DNA from: Oenanthe sinensis
Lineage: Eukaryota; Streptophyta; Magnoliopsida; Apiales; Apiaceae
Reading direction: 5' to 3'
DNA: 64,000 nt
Assembly (NCBI GenBank): GCA_028671895.1
Contig: CM053794.1
Location: 38,022,501 to 38,086,500, forward strand
The translations under genes and the position numbers were made by a program. The first letter of the stretch is position 1. The number at the start of each line of letters is the position of its first letter. The notes under the pieces are model-generated. The model had not been told where the DNA came from. It was given only the letters and a program-made list of their open reading frames with translations, and searched no databases. This document shows positions 50,201-57,416 of this stretch, one piece after another.

Positions 50201-53200
50201 TTCTCCTCAAGAGAGGACTGTGCCCAGGAGTTGAGATCGCTTTCAGAGACACAGGAATGAGCCAGCTTCGCAAAAGCGGTAGCAGAAGTGTGAGGAGGGA
50301 TAGTGGCCACGACCACGTCTTTGCTTGGTCCGCCTCGAAGTTTCTTTGGGTCCACCTTCCCGGCCTCGACATCTAGTTGTCTCTTCTTCGACTCGTCCCG
50401 AGGAGGCTTGCTGCCAGAAGCCTTCAGGTCCTTGGTCGAACCGGGTTGGGTGGGCCTAAGAGCAACTCCAGTAATGGCCACCTCATCATCCTCTTCAGTG
50501 AAGGGAGGAGGAGCAATGTTAGACTTTGACATATCTGCACAAAAAATATGAAGCGGTCAGAAAGAAGTTAAAAAAAAAAATGATGATGATATGACAATGC
50601 AAATACGAGACATATGTATGCGGTGCGAATAGAATGATAGATACGAAGTGATAATCATCAGGGTGTACCGGACTCAATCCGAGATCGCTTCGCAGGGCGT
50701 TTCTTAGACGAGCTCGCGATGGCTTTTCCCTTTTTGGGAGTTAGCCTCGCTCCTTCCTTCAGAAATCCGTGAGCGACCAAATTTGAGGTCGTCACCAGTT
50801 TCTTCATATTTCTGTCTTCTAGGGGCAAGTGCAGCAAACTATCGGCTCGTGCTTTGGCCTCGCCAGACAACGTGGTGCGAGTAGGGGCGACTGGATAAAG
50901 ATATTAGTTAGTAAAAAAGTTTTTCAATTAAAGGAATGGGGAAGGTTTGAAGCGAGGACAGGCAACTTACTTGGTTTATAGTTAAAATGGGTTTGAACCC
51001 TGGCCACATCGAATATGTAAAAATATGGTTCCTTCCAGTGACCCACGTTGCTCGGAGCTCCGTGTAGCAGGTTCTTCCCGTTGAACTCGGGCCACACCGA
51101 CAGATAAAGATACCCAAAATCTTTCTTGCCCGAGGACTTCAGATTTAGGAAGTATCCAAGAGTCTTTACGTCGAGATCAGGGTACTTCAACTTTTTGTAG
51201 AGCATAAACAAGGCAATGGCCGACCTCCATCCATTCGGATTTACTTGAAGAGGGGCGACGTGAAAATACTTGCATACATCTTGGACGAATGGATGCATGG
51301 GCGAGGCAATCCCAACCTTTAACAGCGAGGTGGAGAGAACCATTCTAGGGATGCGACCCCCATTCTCTTCGTGGTTGAATCTATAGCATCTTTGATGAGG
51401 GCGAGGCAGAACGATGCGACCTTCTAACCTAAATTGCTCGACCACTTCGGCCAGTGACTCCGAGGTCAAATTAGTCTTTAGATCACGAGCTGCAAGCACT
51501 CGAGGAGAGGATGGCCTCGTTGAGGAACTGCTCGCACCATCACCCATAGGCTTCGCACCTATATAAATTGGCTTCTCAAGCTCAGGCTGGTCGGGAGGTA
51601 TATAGGCCTCGCCATCAGAATCCTCGGGAACGAACTGATAATTTTCCAAATCGATTGCCCTAGTCACATCATCATCCTCCTCGCTGTCTGAAGACTCGAT
51701 CCAGTGCGAGGTCGCTTCATCATCAAGATCAAGATTATCATCCATGCGAGCCCGTTTATCCTTTGGCTCGCGAGGCTCATAATAGGCGTTCCCGAGCTCA
51801 CTCCAGCTCGAATCGCTACGAACAGGAATTGGTCGTTGGGGATGAAGGGGCTCCTCGCCAGATTGAGCTTGAGTAGCTCGCTCCGCGACCCGACGAGCGA
51901 TCTCCTCCTCGGCTGCTTCCTTTGTGAGAGGGCCCGGCCCGGCATTTAAGAAGGAGAGGTCGATGGGGGTTATCGATTTCTTTTTCTTCCATTTTTCAAG
52001 ACCCTCGTGTCGGTCAGAATCTTCTATGGCCCAGGATGGGTCCATGTTCAAAACGAACGAGTCCGAACTCGACTGCTCGATCCGAGCTATGAGGGCAGCC
52101 GCTTCGGGGCTGACTTCGGTCCCTGGGATGATGGGATGACGGTGCGTCCCCGATATCTCATTCAGTTCGCGTTGGAATTCACGCGAACCCCTCAGTTCCT
52201 TTGGGTAATGGCTGAGAGGCGAAGAGGTACTCGTCTCCGAATCGCTCGACATCTGAAATAGATGGTGAATCAATTAAGGTGTGTGCTCTTAAAGAAGAAA
52301 AGGCAAATCTAAGTGTCCTCACATCGCACACGAGCCGGTCCTAAATCTAAGGTCGAGATCGCGACGCGAGGAGAAGTGGGGGTGTGTGAGGTGATGCGAC
52401 CCGGTGAGTAGGATCGCATCGCATGCAATATACTTAATTGGCTAAACATTCAAACATAATAAAAGAGCGAAGACAAAATAATCAGTTCGGGTCGTTACCT
52501 TTCGTGTTGGAAGGGGGGCTCGAGTCGCTGGATGAACGTTGATCGGAACTCTGCTCGCTTGAAGATTCCGGCGAAGAAGGATGAACAAACCTGGTTCGTA
52601 CTTGGATTCTGGGCATGAAAATCGATGGAAAACCACTGTTTGATCCTTGAGCTCTCAGATAAAAATTCTCGAAAATGATTTTGGAAATGATTGAAAATGA
52701 TTGGAAAGTCCACCTATTTATAGGCAGCTGAGGAGAGAGAAACGACCAGGACACGTGGCATGATCTTGGCCACCCATCTCGATCTGGTGCATGCGACCAC
52801 ACCGTAAGCATATATTGCCTCACCTTCAACGGCTATATTTGAGGTCGCTTCGCACAAGGAATCCCTTCAATTGCCCTGAAGTTGAAAGGGTTTTATGTGG
52901 CTAGCTCGGTCCGTTTGATATCTAGATCGCTGTTAGGATGGGTCATCGCAAGAAGACTATCAATTCCACAAAGGCTGGGCAATTCGCTTCGCATCTCTAT
53001 TAGAAGTCTTCTTCTGGACGCTTCTCCTGGAGGATTTCTGGCTTCAATTACTATCTGATTCCACCTTGCATCGCTAATGGCGAGGAGGAATCGGGGGGTA
53101 GTTGTTATGCCCAATATCTGGACATGGGTCCTAGGCAGGCCCAATGGCATAAGGTGGCCGGCCCACCTCGCATCTGGGCTCACTTGGCTTCAAAGCCTAC

Positions 53201-56200
53201 ATCCAGTTCGCATCGTGCTAAAGATGATAAAATATTCTAAGGCCCTTGGCCTAGCGTGAGGTCGCATCGCTAGCTCACCAGCCTTAGATTCATTCAGCTT
53301 CAAGAAGGAAGAGAGAAGAGAACCGGTCCCCAGCCCGGTTCACTTCTCATCATCACCTCTCAGGTCGCATAGATTTGCCAGAGAGGCCCTCAGCCCGGCT
53401 CGCTTGGCCCGGCTCGCTTGGCCCGGCTCACTGCCTCCGGATCGCTTCGCTAGCCCGGAGTACTTAGCACGGATTTCTCATAATTAGCTGAAAGGTTCCT
53501 AGCCTCATGGGCTCGCCTCACTTGGTATTATTTGCTAATCTGAAGACTACAGAAGGCCCCCCAGGGTAATATCTCAACATACTTATTGATTTGAAGACAG
53601 CTAGCCCCACGGGCTCTCATCTCATCAAGGGATCTGCACATGATCACCTCTACATACTGCTCCCGTGAGGCCACATCACGCACAACCGCTCCCGCGAGGC
53701 CATATCGCGCATAACTCCCTACGGGAACCCCTTGCTCTACAACTCCATGACAGCCCCCAGAGCCTAACGGGCTTGGGCCATGGCAGTTACAGACACATGG
53801 GAAGTTTGCCCTCCACATCCGCACAGACTTGGGCCAAAGCCCAGCACGTCTAAGGATTTGGGCCTGATGGACCGGACCAATACCTAGCCCATATAGGTAA
53901 CTTGTCCTCCAAGAACTACGTGTGGCTTGAACCCCTATATAAAGGGTACGTAGGCCTCTTGTTTCAGTTGAGACAACAGTTGGCAGCAAGAGAACACATA
54001 TTTTCTCTGGCCTTCTAACGAATCAACAACAAGATCAGCTACCAAAATCCATCACTTTCCTCCCGTGTTCTTCGCGTTCTTCATCAAGTTCATAGCAAAA
54101 TCATCATATTTTGCTCCGTGATTCCAGCAAACCTCCAAATTACTGTTATACCAGTTTCTCCCTATAACACCTATATCTTAAGTAATAGTGGTCTGCAATC
54201 ATGAACTTGCATATTAGAAGGAAGTGTTCCTGGGTTACTAAAATTGAAAATCACATACCCTTGCGCAGCCACATAGTAAACCTGATAAAAAGATTAATTA
54301 TTGAGGAGAAAATCTGAATAATTACCTCTTGTATATCATGTTTAATTATCTGCATTATTGCTTTTTATAGTCTTTTACCCTCATTATTTTCAGCTGGCAA
54401 TGAGCAAGTGGGCTGAGGCAAACAAGTTGAGCATGTATGAGTTAATTGGCTCTGAAACATTAGGATCCATTATACGAGTCCAACCTCGCTCTGGGGTAGT
54501 GCTGGAGCTATCGAAATGCTCAATTCAGTGGTATCGTTTGTCATCCGAAAGTAACAGAAGAGAACTTATCTCAGGTGGTCCATCTTTTTCATGTTAACAA
54601 AGGTTACCAGTTTTAAAAATTATAGAAGATTGTTATGATTGAACACTCTGCGACACCAAATTTTCTTTCTGTCATTTACTGATAATTTGTGTGATTGCAC
54701 TTGAAGAATTTAAGCAATAATAAACCCACGTAGTGGAATGTTATCATTTCTACCTAAACTCATGCAGAAGAGCAATCTTGAACATTTCATTTTCTCCTCC
54801 TTAAAACTAGTATACTTAGTCTATAGTGTCGTAAATATTAGAATGGAGCAGACTGATACGCAACTAAAAACTAGTACATTTAGTCTCTAGTATCGTATTA
54901 ACGATCAGATTTCATTGTAATATGAGATAGATATTTTATTATTTATTTTTTTTGTTAGTGATTCATCATCTTAAAATTTGGCGTCATCTTAGATATTTAT
55001 AAATACCCTTGGCGACCCTTGGCTGCGCCAAAATATCAATAAACTGCTAATTTGGTGTTGTGTTTCATGACCTAATTATGTATCTTAAACCAATTTCATC
55101 ATATTTTTAATAGGTGCCAATAAATCAAGTTATGCTCCAGAGCCTTTCGACGTTGGACGAATATTGCAGGTTGAAATTATTTCAAATGGCCAGAAAGCTG
55201 CAGTTACGACTGCTGGTCCAATAGATCCAGGTTGGTATCCTTGTACCATATTATTTTATTGACATGGGGAAGTTGATCAAAGATATCCATCTTGTTTATC
55301 CTAAATTGGTTGTAATCATAAATTAAGCTGAAATGTCTCAGGCAAGGTTTTAATTAGTTTTTTTTCATTTTACAGCTGCTGGAGTGGGGACCTATGTTGA
55401 GACGCTTTCACGGAAATCCAATACCGAATTCAGCGTATGACATCTTGATTCTAACAGCATTTTGTTGTAACTGTAATAGTTTGTTACACTATTTATTTAT
55501 TTTTGGCCAATTGAACACACTCACCCACCGACTATAGCTTGTTTCAGTGTTTATAGACATACATTCCTGCAGAAATAACGAGTATTAATATAATTCACTG
55601 TTGAAAAGAACTAGATATACTGAGCACATAATTTAAATAACTTGCAACTCTCTGATCATGGTCCTAATAACTAATCATGAACAAGACTTGGATCAACTGG
55701 ACCAATCTTTAAAAGCCATTTCGATACTATAATGTGACCATATTTATATCTCAAGGGTAATGAATCATTAGTTAGTCATATACTAGAAGTTTAACGGATT
55801 ATAATCTGGCGAGACAGTTGGAATTATAGCAAATTAGCTGTCAGGTATGGAATATAAATCTACATAAATACATACTACATGATTCATGTTGTTGTTTGCA
55901 TAGAAGTTCAGCTTAATTGTGTCAGGATAGTTTAAGCCGTAGCTACTGTTTTCAAGGTGAACTCAGTTCAAATATATTGTTTTACAGGTTGTCATTTCCC
56001 AAATGAATGGAAGGAATTACTCGTCGCATTCTGTTCACTTGTTTCATGTGGGGAAGATGAGAGTAAAACTTTGTAGGGGATGGATTACAAAGGCTAGAGA
56101 CTCATATTCCTCATCTATGCAGGTACATTTGACTTCTACGTGACATGCTACATGACTTGCTCTTTTTGAACTTTTATAATCCATAACTATGCAAGTTCGA

Positions 56201-56582
56201 ACAGTACTAAATTTCCTGTACTCTGAAACGAATACAGCTGTGTGGATTTAGAGGTGGGGGGAATTCTGCAGCCAAGTCTTTGTTTTGGCAAGCAAGGAAA
56301 GGTCAATCCTTTGTGTTGGTGTTTGATTCAGAGCGAGATAGAAATGCAGCCATCGTCCTTGCCAGGAGATATGCTCTTGACTGTAATGTATGCGCCTTAT
56401 TTATCCATTTGCTAACAATACTCTCTACATTATTCTCAATAAATATAGACATTGTTACAGTTTTATCGTATCAGAACATGCCTTTTGTGTAAATGATGAT
56501 TACAGTGTAAATAAGAAAAAATGATTGGATTTCACAGGTTGTGCTTGCTGGGCCTGACGATATAGCATCCCTGTACATCTAA
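38258..56582 (+). CDS. SCAB1: SCAB-type plant actin-binding protein
   Basis: SCAB1 (stomatal closure-related actin-binding protein) binds, bundles and stabilises F-actin; in Arabidopsis it affects guard-cell actin. Exons: 38258-38530, 38760-38888, 39126-39218, 40275-40415, 40577-40645, 41000-41083, 54394-54574, 55114-55230, 55376-55434, 55988-56122, 56238-56387, 56538-56582. They give 491 aa (Arabidopsis 496) with every splice phase consistent. The N-terminus (VSADVSFASNQFPAYKLG) holds the actin-binding part. Residues about 60-270 are coiled-coil (KRLSVRDLASKF, HVLLKKLRDALEYLKGR, YEVKKLASYLKQASEDAKKL, VMDMEHELRALRLQIQEK). The C-terminus holds the Ig-PH fusion domain (SYAPEPFDVGRILQ, HLFHVGKMRVKLC, MQLCGFRGGGNSAA). 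Intron 6 is 13.3 kb because a 13,050-bp retrotransposon sits in it; without it the intron would be about 255 bp. The coding frame is undamaged. It could also be a paralog such as SCAB2/3. Confidence 0.93.
41120..42172 (+). repeat. 5' LTR
   Basis: Length 1,053 bp, TGTTAT...ATAACA. A promoter TATA sequence (tatataaag, about 41939-41947) marks the likely U3/R border, and transcription should begin some 30 bases beyond. A 29-bp imperfect tandem pair (41662-41690, 41691-41719; unit gctcccgtgaggccac...) lies in U3 and could hold regulatory sites. A 153-codon minus-strand ORF in the LTR is identical in both copies and is probably chance. Confidence 0.95.
41939..41947 (+). promoter_or_regulatory. LTR TATA box
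   Basis: The sequence tatataaag in cccctatataaagggt is a strong TATA match, about 225 bases from the LTR end, the usual place for the element's own promoter. The same site exists in the 3' LTR (about 53935-53945), where it could drive read-out into SCAB intron 6. Confidence 0.7.
42175..42192 (+). other. Primer binding site
   Basis: TGGCGCTAGAAGGAGGG begins two bases after the 5' LTR and starts with TGG, complementary to a tRNA CCA end. I cannot name the priming tRNA from memory. Confidence 0.7.
42215..44989 (+). CDS. Retrotransposon gag-protease
   Basis: This 924-aa ORF packages the element's RNA and cuts its polyprotein. After a charged Arg/Glu-rich N-terminal third, the retrotransposon gag core starts at about residue 288 (FNGDTDPAEYLIRFN) and runs to about 440. 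A zinc-knuckle-like Cys/His cluster sits at about 553-566 (CAYHEQSGHDTADC, spacing C-x2-H-x4-H-x4-C rather than the common CCHC). The aspartic protease active site is at about 709-715 (VDNGSAVNVL, Asp-Asn-Gly where many have Asp-Thr/Ser-Gly). It ends at a TAG (44987-44989). The next codon continues in the same frame into pol, with no stop until 48541. No frameshift is seen inside the ORF. Confidence 0.95.
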   Translation: MSNSRRTVNSSESDRAEGDETPRHANENPPQTDPKLLEFLDEMGQQMLEFNKRMRRMERRDASKKASASARRRMRRANKSKRPWSTVKPRDLMNDFNDEAGDVGKDESLEWDEVPPIQTRQAHETPHRSFHGPAPSEAKATSVFDRVGRRLTEHDLRIKLERVRTKNTEVRPPSLAHEADGPPRHRERARSPYRAHMPERPPPRRRNQEAQSAISGEGGGRRREQAPPPSHRASNENNNEERLGNLRMNDLRRLLERMEKEKTAPNPISTQSPFTNEIRVAPLPAIFRNNPNLTFNGDTDPAEYLIRFNIEMEVYQVSTLARCRLFAASLRGSAQQWFSKLGPIMIDSWELLADIFIKQFQSSMLYAPPVATLANIKQREGETLQDYFKRFNAEVPRVRGATEEAVKNFLIAGLKEGTDFWKSLQAKTPETLSEFYRQAEPFKWVEKSMLDLKKSNNNGGRGKNNKRKGSRSPDNRYNGRRDRSPSPKRYDKRERERSLESNRSEDRRPYPKYSRHTPLVAPIEHIYAINASKGIFKKPPPMTNYGRKDSRKFCAYHEQSGHDTADCRHLKDQIEDLIRSGHLTEWVVREVKKHQRSDYHSVPPPPSKDKSPQDKERPGLGNTREGSIHIIIGGPHIGGDSKRAMERYAREAKERPLTNIHHLSQRPPKLFKGEETDIMFTEEDAKWVHHPHNDALVVKIKIGSSNVHRVLVDNGSAVNVLTYDVYQKMGLLDKDLTPTIGQLYGFTGASVSVKGLIKLPITLGEEPCMTTQVADFMVVDQHSAYNAIIGRPILKEMRVVTSIYHLSMKFPTPKGVGCVKGCQYDSRECYNKALKSAEKTSREVKAINVDNYKPSSGDTMITPKIEDAMCNTITVEELPQDYFESRGIQVEPIPGALMMEPSQPFQNLVEGIVEEASDDEETPE
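45041..48541 (+). CDS. Retrotransposon pol (RT, two RNases H, integrase)
   Basis: The open frame actually begins right after the gag TAG, at 44990; there is no ATG near 45041 (a GTG), so translation probably needs stop read-through or splicing. Domains counted from 45041: reverse transcriptase about residues 130-400 with the YVDD catalytic box at 292-295; connection RNase H about 440-545; a second, archaeal-like RNase H about 583-715 (WTLYVDGAVNNEGAGAGIEL, NNDAEYEALI, HADALAKL); integrase from about 820, with an HHCC finger (H...C-x2-C, CDKCQRY) and a D,D-35-E triad at Asp888 (WGID), Asp949 (SDNG) and Glu985 (QTEAIN). No inactivating break is visible. The frame ends at 48539-48541, well before the 3' LTR. 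Confidence 0.95.
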   Translation: MIDLPNGFSREITGITERLVSPSGPGGYILEDQNKEVLSIEEVGEAGMTQDFEMDIDPRMPAHVERAGAAEDTITIPVDAHDPSKWLKIGSNLDPNMRDSLVSFLKSNLDVFAWSHADMVGIDPKVMCHHLNIDPNKKGVRQKRRPVSGERAEALKEEVDRLLKVGLIKEAFYPTWLANPVLVKKPNGKWRTCIDFTDLNKHCPKDSFPLPRIDQLVDATAGHALLSFMDAYSGYNQIPMYEPDQEHTAFITDRGLYCYVGMPFGLLNAGSTYQRLVNMMFEKQIGKTMEVYVDDMLVKSKEATDHVGHLAETFDILRKYRMKLNPQKCVFGVESGKFLGFIVNHRGIEANPAKIKALIEMRSPRNVKEVQSLTGRITALNRFVSKSSDKCQEFFKAIRNIGKKFEWTPECEEAFQQIKEHLGSPPLLSKPLAGETLILYLAVSDYSVSAVLVREEADTQFPVYYVSKRMLDAETRYTNMEKLVYALILASRKLRPYFQAHKIEVRTAYPLRQVLHKPETSGRLLKWAIELGQFDVSYKPRSAIKGQALADFILEFPSHSDESTQVPTRVSSTTQEEINENSAPWWTLYVDGAVNNEGAGAGIELVTPEGHKLNTAIHFTFQATNNDAEYEALISGLKLALEMKAENLNIFSDSMLVVYQIKGGFQARGPRTELYLNCSRRLLNLFREVKIEQLPRGQNAHADALAKLGSQREATLLVVIPLEIQRRPSVPEELNEKKTSSLELMEIEIENPAPTWMTPIWEYIKMGSLPENKNEARRIKYKAARYVIYDEVLYRRGFNIPLLRCVDGAECNYILREVHEGMCGNHTGGGSLAHKILRQGYYWPTLKHDAIEFARSCDKCQRYANFSNIPAAPLTSLMSPWPFAMWGIDLIGELPKAKGGVKYAVVAVDYFTKWAEAEPLATITAKKLKDFVYRAIVCRFGIPYKLISDNGKQFDSKEMREFCDNLGIRKDFSAVCHPQSNGQTEAINKIIKHTLKAKLDENKGNWPEELPRVLWSYNSTPRSTTGETPFSLSYGCEAMVPVEVGSGSFRRDHFDPNNNEVNHRLYLDMIEETRADSQVRLASYHQRTARHYNGKVRARPIRVGDLVLRRVMPNTKIQAHGVFGANWEGPYKVKTVLWEGTYHLSDLKDKLIPRAWNAEHLKKYLP
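48542..49653. repeat. Non-coding tandem repeat zone of the retrotransposon
   Basis: A GC-rich repeated block starts tgcggccagaaattg at 48774 and again at 49109, a period of 335 bases. Each copy has the words aggcgaggcctgttggccag, gtgcgatgcgaggccataac and ccaggccagtatcg or close variants. The second copy is slightly diverged and ends near 49300. The flanking stretches (48542-48773, 49300-49653) show no ORF of note. Such repeats between pol and the 3' LTR are common in Tat elements. Confidence 0.85.
49654..52252 (-). CDS. Antisense three-exon gene of the retrotransposon
   Basis: Minus-strand gene read as exon A 52252-50971, exon B 50890-50669 and exon C 50534-49654; 2,385 nt, 794 aa. Both introns have GT-AG ends (donors GTAAGT and GTACAC, acceptors atccag and tgtgcag) and phases agree. 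I start at MSSDSETSTSSPLSHYP. Residues about 1-270 are acidic and Ser/Glu-rich. A domain at about 275-400 (GRIVLPRPHQRCYRF, FVQDVCKYFHVAPLQVNPNG) resembles Pfam's 'putative gypsy type transposon' family. The C-terminal part is Lys-rich and coiled-coil (SLESEKKKMIEDHKKKLKD). Antisense ORFs before the 3' LTR are known in Tat elements such as Grande; their function is unknown. A TATA sequence and a leader exon lie upstream at 52490-52722. The splicing is inferred from sequence only. Confidence 0.75.
52253..53102. other. Antisense promoter/leader region and polypurine tract
   Basis: On the minus strand a TATA box (tataaata, 52722-52715) precedes a possible leader exon that ends at a good donor (aaag|gtaacg, near 52498) and could join the acceptor tttcag at 52253. 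A short upstream ORF (MPRIQVRTRFVH...) in the leader is out of frame with the main ORF. At the right end, the purine-rich aggaggaatcggggggtag (about 53083-53101) is the plus-strand polypurine tract priming second-strand synthesis. Confidence 0.6.
52715..52722 (-). promoter_or_regulatory. TATA box for the antisense gene
   Basis: The minus-strand tataaata in gcctataaataggtgg is a canonical TATA match. It lies about 200 bases before a good splice donor and about 460 bases before the antisense start codon. Confidence 0.6.
53103..54169 (+). repeat. 3' LTR
   Basis: Length 1,067 bp. It is the same as the 5' LTR except for two substitutions (gctaactc to gctagctc; aaaggctcc to aaaggttcc) and an extra 14-base copy of cgcttggcccggct near 53400-53428. 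It is followed by the CCTAT duplication. Confidence 0.95.
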
Positions 56583-57416
56583 CTGATTGATCCATAGAGT
56601 TGAACTAATGCTGAGATTATAACAAGGGGGTTTTCAAGTGTGATTTAGGTGTCAGTGTTTGCAAGGGGGGTGGAAAAGCCATTCAACTAATATGGTTACA
56701 TCCTTTTTAGGCATAGTTTTTGTTTTGCCTTGTCATTGGTTGTAACGTTTTTATTCTATTTTTGTTGTTTTAAATCTTTCAATGCTCATTTCCCTGCTTA
56801 TTGCATTATATGATTTTATATAAAGACTTGGTGTGGCATTTGGCTTTTGATCTCATTAGCTTCTATTCTAGTCATAAATTGGACTGGGGATTATACAACA
56901 GCAAAGGTGTAAAAACACCTTGTTCGTTCAAAAAGGGAATACAAATATAAATTTGTTAACACAAACTGTTATATTAAATTAAATTAACAATTCAAATCAA
57001 TTAAATTCATTTTACAATATTATTTTTCTAAATTACAGAATATTAAACTAAGAAACACAAATTAAAGGGTGTAAATATTAAAACCGAAAAAAAAACAATA
57101 TGCAGTAAGACAGGAAGGCAACGGTAACTCTCACCTGTACACGTGGCAAGAGATTGGAGGGGGTTTAGAATAGCAAATCGGGGCCGTTGAAATCAGGGCT
57201 AAGATCCTACGGCTACAAGATAAACATGAAAAATATGACCGTTGGAGGGTGCGGCGTTGAGTTCAAAAGGGGGAGGCCTTGCTGTTTATTTTGATCCTCG
57301 CTGTTTTGGATTTCATCTCGACGAGAAAGAGAGGTGGAGTTAAAGAGTATAGAGAGAGAGAGAGAGAGAGAGAGAGACTCAATTCAATTCAATTTAATCA
57401 AATCTCTTGGATAAAA
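56583..57416. promoter_or_regulatory. SCAB 3' flank and cyclin B1 promoter
   Basis: The first part is the SCAB 3' UTR. From 57117 to 57246 three AACGG cores occur, the signature of mitosis-specific activator (MSA) sites bound by MYB3R factors. The best, 57236-57246, is TCCAACGGTCA on the minus strand, a full match to the MSA consensus YCYAACGGYYA. The others are near 57117 (gcaacggtaa) and 57182 (ggccgttgaa, reverse). A GA microsatellite (57350-57377) lies in the probable leader of the cyclin gene. Confidence 0.8.

Larger units (their letters stand above)
41120..54169 (+). mobile_element. Complete Ty3/gypsy (Tat-lineage) LTR retrotransposon
   Basis: The 13,050-bp element lies in SCAB intron 6. 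It has two LTRs starting TGTTAT and ending ATAACA, a 5-bp target duplication CCTAT (41115-41119, 54170-54174), a primer binding site after the 5' LTR, and a polypurine tract before the 3' LTR. Gag-protease and pol are on the plus strand and a spliced antisense gene precedes the 3' LTR. Domain order protease, RT, RNase H, a second RNase H, integrase is the mark of the Tat lineage (Ogre, Retand, Grande). LTRs differ by two substitutions and one 14-base duplication, so insertion is very recent. Its GC content is well above its AT-rich neighbourhood. Confidence 0.97.
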
